In this document: piece by piece, positions 1-7,355 of the stretch
How positions within the stretch are numbered: the stretch's first letter is position 1
Layout of the letters: each line of letters opens with the position of its first letter
Source of the DNA: CAYMRB01 sp964392615
Lineage (GTDB): Bacteria > Planctomycetota > UBA8108
Direction: 5' to 3'
NCBI GenBank assembly: GCA_964392615.1
Contig: CAYMRB010000138.1
Span: 1-21,174, forward strand
DNA: 21,174 bases
Position numbers and translations under genes: made by a program
Notes under the pieces: generated by a model
What the model was told of the DNA's origin: nothing
The model's database searches: none
What the model saw: the letters and a program-made list of their open reading frames with translations, nothing else

Positions 1-104
1 CGCAAAGAAGAGAGACCGGCGCCAGAGCGCTCCCGCGGACCACGAGTGACGCTCGAAGCGCCGTGGTGTAGCCTATGTGTCCGTGAGCGCTGCCGACCAA
101 CGAC

Positions 105-111
105 AGGGGGG
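105..111 (+). promoter_or_regulatory. Ribosome binding site deciding the start at 116
   Basis: A purine run AGGGGGG lies four bases before the GTG at 116, and its AGGGG core lies six bases before it. The alternative upstream GTGs (77, 83) have no comparable site, and starting there would put a polar stretch before the signal peptide. This is the main reason for the shorter start of the haem protein gene. Confidence 0.55.
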
Positions 112-115
112 TCTC

Positions 116-3025
116 GTGACCAGCCGACTCGCTTGCTTGCTCCTGGCATTCTCCGTGTGCCAGAGCCCGTCCGCCGGAGCGGAGTCCGCGGCAGCCGATG
201 CGCTGCTGGTCCACGGGGTTCGCGAGATCGTCTTCGCCGAGCGGTCGTTCGGCCCGGACCGCCACTGGTATGGCAACTTCGGCTACTACTTCGACGGGCC
301 GCGTCGAGTTCTCTACGGCCGCGATGGTCGGCTCCTCAAGCTCGACGTCGAGACGGGAAAGCTGACGACTCTCCTGGAAGACCGCGACGGCGCCGTTCGC
401 GATCCCCAGGTGCACTACGATGCGCGCAAGATCCTGTTCTCCTATCGCAAGGGCGGGACCGAACAGTTCCACCTCTACGAGATCGACGTCGACGGCGAGA
501 ATCTGCGGCAGCTGACCGACGGTATCTTCGACGACATGGAGCCGAGCTATCTGCCGGACGGCGGCATCGTGTTCGTGTCGAGCCGGGCGAAGCGGTGGGT
601 TCAGTGCTGGCAGGTGCAGGTGGCGACGCTCCACCGTTGCGATGGTGACGGCGAGAACATCCGCGCGCTGTCGGCGAACGTCGAGATGGACAACACGCCG
701 TGGATGCTCCCCGACGGGCGCATCATCTACATGCGCTGGGAGTACGTGGACCGATCGCAGGTGAAGTTCCATCACCTCTGGACGTGCAACCCCGACGGTA
801 CGAACCAGGCGGCCTACTACGGGAACATGCACCCGACGGGCCTGTACATCGACGCCAAGCCGATTCCCGGCACGGACGACGTGCTGTTCATCGATTCCCC
901 CGGCCACGGAACCGCCGAGCACGTGGGCTTCGTGTCGATCGTGAATGGTCGGCAAGGGCCGGACGACCTGTCCGTCAAGCGTCGCGTCAGCTCGACGACG
1001 TATCGCGATCCGTATCCGATCTCCGCCGATTGCTTCATCGCGGCGACGCGCAGCGGAATCGACGTCTTGGACGCATCCGGGCGTGCCTCGCGTCTGTTTG
1101 CGTTCGAGGGCACGATGCACGAGCCGCGCCCGCTGATCCGACGGCCGCGCGAACGGGTCATACCGTCGCGCATCGATCCGTCGAAGGCGACCGGCACGCT
1201 GATCCTCGACGACGTCTACATCGGCCGCAACATGGCGGGAATCGAGAAGGGCGAGATCGAGAAGCTGCTGGTCGTCGAGACTCTGCCCAAGCCGCTCAAC
1301 TACGGCACCGGACTGCACGATTTCCTGCCGATCAGCCACGGCGGCACGTTCACGCTCGAGCGCATTCTCGGCACGGTGCCGGTCGAGCCCGACGGCTCGG
1401 CGTACTTCGAGCTGCCGGCGAATCGGCCGCTGTTCTTCATCGCGCTCGACGAGCACAACGCTTCGATCAAGCGGATGCACAGCTTCCTGACCGTGCAGCC
1501 GGGCGAAACGCTCGGCTGTGTCGGCTGCCACGAGAAGCGCGTCAGCACCCTTACGCAGGCTCCTGTGAGCACTCGAATGGCCCTGCGGCGCGAGCCGAGC
1601 CGCGTCACGCCGGTGCCCGGCGTGCCGTTCATGATCGACTTTCCCCGCCACGTTCAGCCGATACTCGACGAGCACTGCGTCGAATGCCATAGCCCGGATG
1701 CGCCCGAGGGGCGGGTGCTGCTCAACGGCGGTCACGGCAGCGTGTACTCGACGAGCTACTTCACGCTCACGTCGCTGGGGCTCGTGTCGGACGGCCGCAA
1801 TCGCGATGGCAATACCGCGCCGCGGTCGGTCGGCGACAGTGCGAGTCGGCTCATGACGATGCTCGACGGCTCGCACCACGGAACGCGACTGTCGCGAGCC
1901 GAGATCGAGCTGATCCGCAATTGGATCCACGTCGGCGCGCCCTATCCGGGCACCTACGCGGCGCTGGGCACCGGAATGGTCCGGCATGACAATCTGCCGC
2001 CCGGCTACGGCGACGCGCGGCGCGAGGCGGAGGCCGCGCATGAGCGGCGCTGCTCGCGATGTCACAAGGGCCTGCCGCGGCTGGAGCGATACAGCATCCA
2101 GGGCGACAATCGGGACGGGCTGCGCAACACGCACCTCGCGTACAACCTGACGCGACCGGAGAAGTCGCCGATGCTGCTCGCGCCGCTGGCATGCGATGCC
2201 GGCGGTTGGGGATGGTGCAAGCGTTCGGCGGACGGGAAGTCGACGGACGGTGCGGTCGCGATCTTCCAGAGTGCGGACGACGCGGACTATCAGGCGCTCC
2301 TGGGCTACATCGAGATCGGACGCCTCTGTCTGCAGAAGAACAAGCGCTGGGACATGCCCGGCTTCAAGCCGCACCCGTTCTACGTTCGCGAGATGAAGCG
2401 CTACGGCGTGCTACCGGAGACGTTCGATCCGGAGCGCGACGAGGCCGACGTGTTCGACATCGACCGCCGCTACTTCGCCTCCTCCTGGCACTACCCCGAC
2501 GGCGACGGCCCGAAGCTGTACGCGAACGAGACCTTTAAGCAGGCGTTGATCTCACCGCGTGCCGCACCGAGCCTTCCCGGCGCCGAGGTGCTCGAGGGAG
2601 AGTCGCTGAAGGTCGTGCGATGCGACGGCGGACGCCACTTCGCGCAGGAGCTCCGCCGACCATCGTCCACGTGGAGCGGCGACACGCACCTCGTGTGGAC
2701 GCACGTCGAGAAGGGCCAGTCGATCGAGATCGAGTTCGCGGCCGCCGCAACCGCGCAGTACGCACTCGCGCTTCGCATGACCAGGGCGCGGGACTACGGC
2801 ATCTTCCAGCTGTACCTCGACGGCGAGAAGCTCGGCAAGCCGGTCGATCTGTTCAGCCCGAGCCTCGAGGCCGCCGCCCCGGTGACCTTCCCCAGCCGGC
2901 AGCTCGCGAAGGGCAAGCACAAGCTGCGGGCGGAGGCGATCGGATCGAGCTCGGACGTCAAGCTGCCGCACCGGGTCGGGATCCACCTGTTCGGCCTGGA
3001 CTACATCGCGTTGACCAGGAAGTAG
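116..3025 (+). CDS. HzsA-related (hydrazine synthase alpha-like) secreted multihaem c-type protein
   Basis: A 969-residue exported protein. A GTG at 77 would add 13 residues, but the GTG at 116 directly precedes a signal peptide (TSRLACLLLAFSV) and has an AGGGG ribosome site six bases upstream, so I chose it. Residues about 30-335 form a TolB/PD40-type beta-propeller (repeated DGxNxRxLT and LPDGRI strands). Residues about 337-475 match the middle domain of hydrazine synthase alpha (NMAGIEKGEIEKLLV, VEPDGSAYFELPA, FLTVQPGETLGCVGCH). CXXCH haem sites lie at 468-472, 521-525 and 646-650. The last ~150 residues are a beta-sandwich carbohydrate-binding-like module. This combination is common in planctomycetes that do not make hydrazine, so hydrazine synthesis should not be assumed. 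No HzsB/C-like gene is nearby. A periplasmic redox or electron-transfer role is inferred; the substrate is unknown. Confidence 0.88.
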   Translation: MTSRLACLLLAFSVCQSPSAGAESAAADALLVHGVREIVFAERSFGPDRHWYGNFGYYFDGPRRVLYGRDGRLLKLDVETGKLTTLLEDRDGAVRDPQVHYDARKILFSYRKGGTEQFHLYEIDVDGENLRQLTDGIFDDMEPSYLPDGGIVFVSSRAKRWVQCWQVQVATLHRCDGDGENIRALSANVEMDNTPWMLPDGRIIYMRWEYVDRSQVKFHHLWTCNPDGTNQAAYYGNMHPTGLYIDAKPIPGTDDVLFIDSPGHGTAEHVGFVSIVNGRQGPDDLSVKRRVSSTTYRDPYPISADCFIAATRSGIDVLDASGRASRLFAFEGTMHEPRPLIRRPRERVIPSRIDPSKATGTLILDDVYIGRNMAGIEKGEIEKLLVVETLPKPLNYGTGLHDFLPISHGGTFTLERILGTVPVEPDGSAYFELPANRPLFFIALDEHNASIKRMHSFLTVQPGETLGCVGCHEKRVSTLTQAPVSTRMALRREPSRVTPVPGVPFMIDFPRHVQPILDEHCVECHSPDAPEGRVLLNGGHGSVYSTSYFTLTSLGLVSDGRNRDGNTAPRSVGDSASRLMTMLDGSHHGTRLSRAEIELIRNWIHVGAPYPGTYAALGTGMVRHDNLPPGYGDARREAEAAHERRCSRCHKGLPRLERYSIQGDNRDGLRNTHLAYNLTRPEKSPMLLAPLACDAGGWGWCKRSADGKSTDGAVAIFQSADDADYQALLGYIEIGRLCLQKNKRWDMPGFKPHPFYVREMKRYGVLPETFDPERDEADVFDIDRRYFASSWHYPDGDGPKLYANETFKQALISPRAAPSLPGAEVLEGESLKVVRCDGGRHFAQELRRPSSTWSGDTHLVWTHVEKGQSIEIEFAAAATAQYALALRMTRARDYGIFQLYLDGEKLGKPVDLFSPSLEAAAPVTFPSRQLAKGKHKLRAEAIGSSSDVKLPHRVGIHLFGLDYIALTRK

Positions 3026-3035
3026 CAGCCGGCTG
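3026..3035. other. Perfect 10-nt palindrome abutting a stop codon
   Basis: CAGCCGGCTG follows immediately after the TAG of the haem protein gene. It is perfectly self-complementary, but it has no loop and no following T-run, so it is not a convincing intrinsic terminator. It could be chance in GC-rich DNA. Confidence 0.3.
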
Positions 3036-3108
3036 AACAAGGCAATCCGGCGCGATGGCGGCCGGGGCGCTGATGAGAGCTCCAACGCCGTAAGTTCTTC
3101 GCCCTGGC

Positions 3109-3132
3109 GGAGTCCGTACCGGTAGGGTCTCC
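3109..3132. promoter_or_regulatory. 24-nt imperfect dyad, possible operator or hairpin
   Basis: The two 12-nt arms GGAGTCCGTACC and GGTAGGGTCTCC pair at 10 of 12 positions around a central TACCGGTA. Weaker complementarity continues outward to about 3102-3139. It lies about 115 nt upstream of the sigma factor start, in the only real intergenic region of the window. A dimeric-regulator operator or an RNA hairpin ending the upstream transcript are both possible. No T-run follows it, so terminator function is uncertain. The sequence shows the symmetry only; the role is inferred. Confidence 0.4.
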
Positions 3133-3185
3133 GGCGTGGGAAGGCATCTGTACGTGATGCGCTCTGTTCGTGATCCGCCCGGCCA

Positions 3186-3201
3186 AAAAATGCCGATTTT
3201 T
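3186..3201. terminator. A/T-tract hairpin, weak possible terminator or AT-rich promoter element
   Basis: AAAAAT and ATTTTT are exact inverted repeats around a GCCG loop. An A/T-rich tract is conspicuous in this GC-rich DNA. The stem is only A-T pairs, so it would be weak as a terminator for the upstream gene. It could instead be an AT-rich promoter-upstream element for the sigma factor operon, which starts 45 nt further on. No clear -35/-10 pair was recognised between 3026 and 3245. Confidence 0.3.
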
Positions 3202-3245
3202 CTTCAGGGACGAAGGCGGCCCACAGCGACTATCGGTCGAGAAGC

Positions 3246-3812
3246 GTGACGGATCCGGTCTCCGACAACCTCGAGCCCCTACGGCCTGCGCCGATCGATT
3301 GGCGTCGCGAGCTGGATCTTCACGCCGGTTGGCTGCGCAAGGTCCTCGCGGCGCGGCTCGACAGCGCTTCGAGTGCCGAGGACGTGTTCCAGGAGACCGT
3401 CCTGGCGGCGCTCGAGCAGAAGGAGCGGCCGGAGGATCCGACGAAGGTCGCCGCGTGGATCTATCGGATCGCGGTCCGACAGGTGGCGAATCACTACCGC
3501 ACTCACCATCGACAGACACAGCTGCTCAGCGACTACGCGACGCGCGGCAGCCTCGAGAGCCATGACGACAGGAGTCCCTACGATTGGGTGCTGCGGGGTG
3601 ATCGCGACAGGGCGATCGCCGACGCGCTGTCGGGTCTCGCGCCCGAGGACCGGGAAGTCCTGGTGCTCAAGTACACCGAGGATTGGACGTATCAGGAGCT
3701 GGCCCGCCGTCTCGGAGTCAGCGAGAAGACGATCGAGTACCGCCTGCTGCGAGCCCGAACGGCGCTTCGGGAGCGGCTGCGCGGTTTCCATGCGGATAGC
3801 ACCGACCCATGA
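3246..3812 (+). CDS. ECF-type sigma-70 family RNA polymerase sigma factor
   Basis: A 188-residue protein with the two-domain layout of small alternative sigma factors. Region 2 spans about residues 25-90, with EDVFQETVLAAL followed by KVAAWIYRIAVRQVANHYR (core binding and -10 recognition). Region 4 spans about 122-178, with LAPEDREVLVLKYTEDWTY and the helix-turn-helix ELARRLGVSEKTIEYRLLRAR (-35 recognition). The start is GTG at 3246, with only a weak GAG-type ribosome site. Its TGA overlaps the ATG of the next gene (ATGA, 3809-3812), a usual sigma/anti-sigma coupling. It probably heads the long downstream operon, and autoregulation is likely but not shown. Family assignment is firm; the ECF subgroup and target genes are unknown. 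Confidence 0.92.
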   Translation: MTDPVSDNLEPLRPAPIDWRRELDLHAGWLRKVLAARLDSASSAEDVFQETVLAALEQKERPEDPTKVAAWIYRIAVRQVANHYRTHHRQTQLLSDYATRGSLESHDDRSPYDWVLRGDRDRAIADALSGLAPEDREVLVLKYTEDWTYQELARRLGVSEKTIEYRLLRARTALRERLRGFHADSTDP

Positions 3813-4513
3813 CGCAGTTTGACGACGCCGGTGAGCTGCAACGATTCGTCGATCGGGAGTTGACCTCCGCCGAGGAGGCCGAGTTCCTGACCGGGCTCGA
3901 CGCGCGGCCGGAGCGCTGGCGCGACCTGGCGCTCGCGCTCGTCGAGGATCGCGTGCTGCGGGACGGGCTGGGCGGACTGGCCGGTGCGGGATCTTCGCCT
4001 CGGTCGGCGGCGCCGTCGGAACTCGCTGCGGCGGTCGATTCGAGATCGAGCGCGCGAGGAGTCATCGTGCGTCGAGTGTTCGCCGCAGCTGCCGTTGCAG
4101 CGGCCGTGATGATCGGCGTGTTCCTGGGCAGGCGATTCGTCGAGCGCGACGACCCGGCGGCGTCCGGACCTGATGTCGTCGTCGAGGACGGGAAGCCCGT
4201 CACCGCTCCGACGCACTCCGACTCGGAAGAGACCGACGGACCCGTGCCGGTCGCGCGAGTCCGCCTGTCGAAGCAGGATCAGGACGGCGGATCGCCGGCC
4301 GAGCTGACCGTGCCGGTCTACGACGCGTCTCAGCTGGCGGCGCTCGAGCGCGGCGAGGCCGAGCCGGCGGGATCGGACGACGTCGACGGAGAGCTGCGGC
4401 GCCGCGGATACAGCGCGCGCTCGCAGGTCAGGTATCTGCAGGGACGATTGGCTGACGGACGTCGCGTCGTGATCCCGACGCGCTCCGTCGCGTTCTATCC
4501 CCACGGTCAGTAG
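3809..4513 (+). CDS. Single-pass membrane anti-sigma factor (non-zinc type)
   Basis: A 234-residue protein translated from an ATG overlapping the sigma factor stop. Residues 1-55 are an acidic helical segment (ELQRFVDRELTSAEEAEFL, then ERWRDLALALVEDRVL) of the kind that binds a sigma factor in the cytoplasm. A linker leads to one transmembrane helix at about 88-107, followed by RR. The remaining ~125 residues would be outside the membrane and end in a small conserved-looking module (RRRGYSARSQVRYLQGRL to the end). There is no HxxxCxxC zinc motif, so it is not a ZAS-type anti-sigma. The assignment rests on position and topology. The signal it senses is unknown. Confidence 0.75.
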   Translation: MTQFDDAGELQRFVDRELTSAEEAEFLTGLDARPERWRDLALALVEDRVLRDGLGGLAGAGSSPRSAAPSELAAAVDSRSSARGVIVRRVFAAAAVAAAVMIGVFLGRRFVERDDPAASGPDVVVEDGKPVTAPTHSDSEETDGPVPVARVRLSKQDQDGGSPAELTVPVYDASQLAALERGEAEPAGSDDVDGELRRRGYSARSQVRYLQGRLADGRRVVIPTRSVAFYPHGQ

Positions 4514-4522
4514 AGGAGCATC

Positions 4523-5548
4523 ATGAGAACGTTGCAGCTGACTCTCGTGTGGATCTGCGCGTCGATTCCGCTGGTGGCTCGAGCGCAGGCGCAGATCGTC
4601 GTCGAGGCCGGTCCTGGCGCGCTGCCCCCGTTCGAGATTCTGGACGCGAACGGCGATGGCAGCATCAGCAGGCAGGAGTTCGATCGCTTTCGGGACGCGG
4701 CTGCGGGCCAGCGTTCGACGTCCGAGACGTCGAAGTCCGCACCGTCGCCGTCGACTCCGCCGAGCGTACACGTTGTCGGGGGGCCGTTCGGGATGGGGGG
4801 GCTCGACATCGGCGAGGATCCGCTCTGGCAAGAGCTGAACGCGCGTCTCGTCGAGGCGGATGTCGACAAGGCGACGCTCGCCAAGGTGGAGAAGGCGTTT
4901 CGCGACACGGTGTCGTCCGGATTCGCGTTCGGTCCGCTGGGGCACTGTGCTCACGGCGAGCCGGGTTTCATGATCGGCGTCCACTGTGAGGAGATTGCCG
5001 ACGGCGGTGGGCTCCGGATCGTATCGGTGCTGGAGGAATCCCCGGCCGTCGTCGCCGGTCTGAAGGAGGGCGACGTGCTCGCCGGGATCGACGGCGAGAT
5101 GCCCGTTCGAGTCGAGGATCTCGTTCGAGCGATTCAGCGTGCGGGCGAGGAGGAACGGCGTTTAGAATGCACCGTTGTTCGTGGCGGTCAGGAGCAGAAG
5201 ATCGTTCTCGAGCCTCAGCGGCGGGCGCCGGTCGGGCTGTCCGGACTCGAGATCGTGGCCTTCGAGGATGCCGATGGAACCCCGATCGTGATCGGAGAAC
5301 TCCCTACGTTCGACACGGGTCTGCCACCGTGGCTCGCCGAGCAGGTCGTGCCGGTCGAGGGAGATGATGTCCACGGCTGGCAAGCGATCGGGCCGGGTTT
5401 CGTCGTGCCGCCCACGGCGGACGACAGCGGTCTGCGCAAGGACGTTCGCGAGCTTCGCGAGCAGGTCGATCGACTCGAAGCGATGATGCAGCAGCTCCTC
5501 GAGGCTCGTTCGAAGGAGGCGGCGAAGCCCGCCGCAGGTGCACGGTGA
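4523..5548 (+). CDS. Secreted EF-hand plus PDZ domain protein
   Basis: A 341-residue protein with a signal peptide (RTLQLTLVWICASIPLVARAQA). ATG 4523 has an AGGAG four bases upstream. A textbook EF-hand calcium loop runs from D41 to E52 (D41, N43, D45, G46, I48, E52). A PDZ domain spans about 148-232 (GFMIGV, SPAVVAGLKEGDVLAGIDG, and the following helix and strands). A final coiled coil spans about 304-333 (LRKDVRELREQVDRLEAMMQQL). There is no protease catalytic domain, so PDZ probably serves peptide or protein-terminus binding. Lying directly after the anti-sigma factor, it may modulate the envelope signal or be a target of the regulon; this is inference. The single EF-hand may bind calcium or be structural. 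Confidence 0.82.
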   Translation: MRTLQLTLVWICASIPLVARAQAQIVVEAGPGALPPFEILDANGDGSISRQEFDRFRDAAAGQRSTSETSKSAPSPSTPPSVHVVGGPFGMGGLDIGEDPLWQELNARLVEADVDKATLAKVEKAFRDTVSSGFAFGPLGHCAHGEPGFMIGVHCEEIADGGGLRIVSVLEESPAVVAGLKEGDVLAGIDGEMPVRVEDLVRAIQRAGEEERRLECTVVRGGQEQKIVLEPQRRAPVGLSGLEIVAFEDADGTPIVIGELPTFDTGLPPWLAEQVVPVEGDDVHGWQAIGPGFVVPPTADDSGLRKDVRELREQVDRLEAMMQQLLEARSKEAAKPAAGAR

Positions 5549-7317
5549 TGGCGATGAGCAAAGAGAAGCGGTTCTACGGCGCGCTGCGCGCGATTCTGGC
5601 CGCACTCGCGATGCTGGCCCTGCCGCTCGCGGGAGCGGCGCACGGCGACGACACGCCCGCGTGGATCCCGGCCGGCGCCGCCGAGTGGGCTTACTACGAC
5701 GCCGACGCGAAGGCACCCGAAGGCTGGACCGGCGCGGACTTCGACGACTCGAAGTGGCCGCGGGGCAAGGCGATGCTCGGATACGGTGACGCGGACCTCG
5801 CGACCGAGATCTCGTCCGGCGATGATCCGAACAAGAAGAACCTGGTCGCGTACTTCCGGCGTCGATTCACGATCGACGATCTCGGCGACGTCGCGAAAGT
5901 CGTCGCGCGGGTCTGCTGCGACGACGGCGCGGTCGTGTACGTCAACGGCAAGGAGGTCTGCCGCGAGAATGTGCCGGAGGACGACGGCAAGGTCGCGCTC
6001 GCCTCGAGCTCGGAGACGCGCAACGAACGCCAGCGCTGGGTCCATCTTCTCGAGAAGGGCCCCTTCAAGGTCGGCGAGAACGTCATCGCCGTGAGCGTCC
6101 ATCAATGGGCGGAGATCAGCAGCGATCTCGCGTTCGATCTCGAGCTCGACCCGATCGCGCCGGACGACATCGAGACTGTCGAGAAGGAGGTCGTGGCGCA
6201 GGAGGCGCTGCGGGTCGCCCAGGAGATCCAGTTCGGCGGGGAGTTCATCGAAAACGGGCAGAGCTCCTTCATCGATGGCGACGCCCCCGTGTACGGAGCC
6301 CGCGGCGCGAGCCGCACCGAGAAACGCGACGCCGTGCACGACGCCGAGAAGGCGTTTCCCGGCGCGCGCTTCGTGCGCGCCTGGGCCGGCGACACCGTCG
6401 AGAAGCTCGCGGCGTGGCACGAGGTGGACGTCGAGTATCTGCGCGTGCTCAACAACCTGAAGAAGGGCCACGTCTTCGACAAGCCGGCCATCGTGTGCCT
6501 GAAGTGGCTCCACGAGGTCGGGCGCGGGGAGACCATCGAGAAGATCGCGACGCACTTCGAGACGTCGGCGGAGATTCTCGCGCGGCTCAATGGCTGGAAG
6601 GGCACGGAGGCCTCGGACCTCAAACAAGGACAGAAGATCGTCGCGCCGATCGGCTTCACCTACCGCCCGCCGACGGATCGACGGCCCGGCGAGCTGAAGA
6701 TCGACGCCGGGAGCGGCAACGACCTCGAGTTCTTCGGCGGCGCGCGAATCCTCCGTGGCAACGTCGTCGCGCCCATCGAGCTCGACGATTTCGTCCAAGA
6801 TCTGCAGGGCGCTGTCGAGGTCGTCAACGGGGTGGTGACCGTCGAAGGGATCGACCACGGCGTCGTCGAGGTCGAGCTCGGCGGCGAGCGCGTCGAGGTT
6901 GATTTCGGCGACGATGTGATCGAGCTCGGCGGCCTCGACGATCCCGACGACGAGGAGGCCGACGAGCCGCCTCCCGCCCCGAAGGTCCGCAGCAAGGACC
7001 TGTTCGAGCAGAAGGCCGACGACGTCGAGTTCGTCACGGTCGCGAAGGGCGACACGGTCGCGTCGCTGGCGGAGAAGCACGAGATTGACGCGACGAAGCT
7101 GCGCCAGCAAAACGCGCTCGGCGAGAAGGACGAGATCGAGGACGGGGAGATGCTCTTCCTGCGCTTCGCGGTGCGTCCGCGCGCGGGCAAGACGATCGAG
7201 GACATCGCGCGCCACTTCAAGGTCGAGGTCGACGCGATTCGCAAGCTCAACGGGATGAAGGCGAAGGCCGAGGCGAAGGCCGGCGAGCTCCTGCTCGTGC
7301 CGGTCAAGACGCGCTGA
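5548..7317 (+). CDS. Secreted galactose-binding-like and four-LysM protein
   Basis: A 589-residue protein. I take the ATG at 5548 because it overlaps the previous TGA (TGATG); GTG 5545 and ATG 5554 are alternatives. A signal peptide (ALRAILAALAMLALPLAGAA) is followed at about 35-205 by a jelly-roll, galactose-binding-like domain (WAYYDADAKAPEGWTGADFDDSKW, AYFRRRFTIDD, VVYVNGKEVCREN, NVIAVSVHQW). Four LysM motifs follow at about 274-317, 321-368, 492-540 and 541-588 (for example VGRGETIEKIATHFETSAE and VAKGDTVASLAEKHEIDAT). LysM binds N-acetylglucosamine polymers such as peptidoglycan. Between LysM 2 and 3 lies a valine/glycine/acid-rich beta stretch (about 409-480) ending in a DDPDDEEADE linker. 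No catalytic domain is visible, so a wall-anchored adaptor role is inferred. Confidence 0.8.
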   Translation: MAMSKEKRFYGALRAILAALAMLALPLAGAAHGDDTPAWIPAGAAEWAYYDADAKAPEGWTGADFDDSKWPRGKAMLGYGDADLATEISSGDDPNKKNLVAYFRRRFTIDDLGDVAKVVARVCCDDGAVVYVNGKEVCRENVPEDDGKVALASSSETRNERQRWVHLLEKGPFKVGENVIAVSVHQWAEISSDLAFDLELDPIAPDDIETVEKEVVAQEALRVAQEIQFGGEFIENGQSSFIDGDAPVYGARGASRTEKRDAVHDAEKAFPGARFVRAWAGDTVEKLAAWHEVDVEYLRVLNNLKKGHVFDKPAIVCLKWLHEVGRGETIEKIATHFETSAEILARLNGWKGTEASDLKQGQKIVAPIGFTYRPPTDRRPGELKIDAGSGNDLEFFGGARILRGNVVAPIELDDFVQDLQGAVEVVNGVVTVEGIDHGVVEVELGGERVEVDFGDDVIELGGLDDPDDEEADEPPPAPKVRSKDLFEQKADDVEFVTVAKGDTVASLAEKHEIDATKLRQQNALGEKDEIEDGEMLFLRFAVRPRAGKTIEDIARHFKVEVDAIRKLNGMKAKAEAKAGELLLVPVKTR

Positions 7318-7355
7318 GGCCCGCCGCCGATCGAACGGACTACGAGAGAGACAAC

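Noticed and set aside
45..76. Possible -35/-10 promoter (GTGACG, 17 nt, TAGCCT) ahead of the haem protein gene
   Set aside because: The match to a sigma-70 consensus is poor and could occur by chance; the upstream gene context is cut off by the window edge.
116..190. Lipoprotein signal in the haem protein
   Set aside because: The cysteines in the signal region (RLAC, FSVC) do not match a lipobox, so a normal signal peptide is more likely.
46..648. A 200-codon + frame at the start of the window
   Set aside because: It overlaps the haem-protein gene in another frame, has arginine-rich low-information sequence and shows no family resemblance.
116..3025. Evidence that the organism performs anammox
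   Set aside because: HzsA-related propeller proteins are widespread in planctomycetes without anammox. No HzsB, HzsC or hydrazine dehydrogenase gene is in the window, and the haem-site context differs from what I recall of the enzyme.
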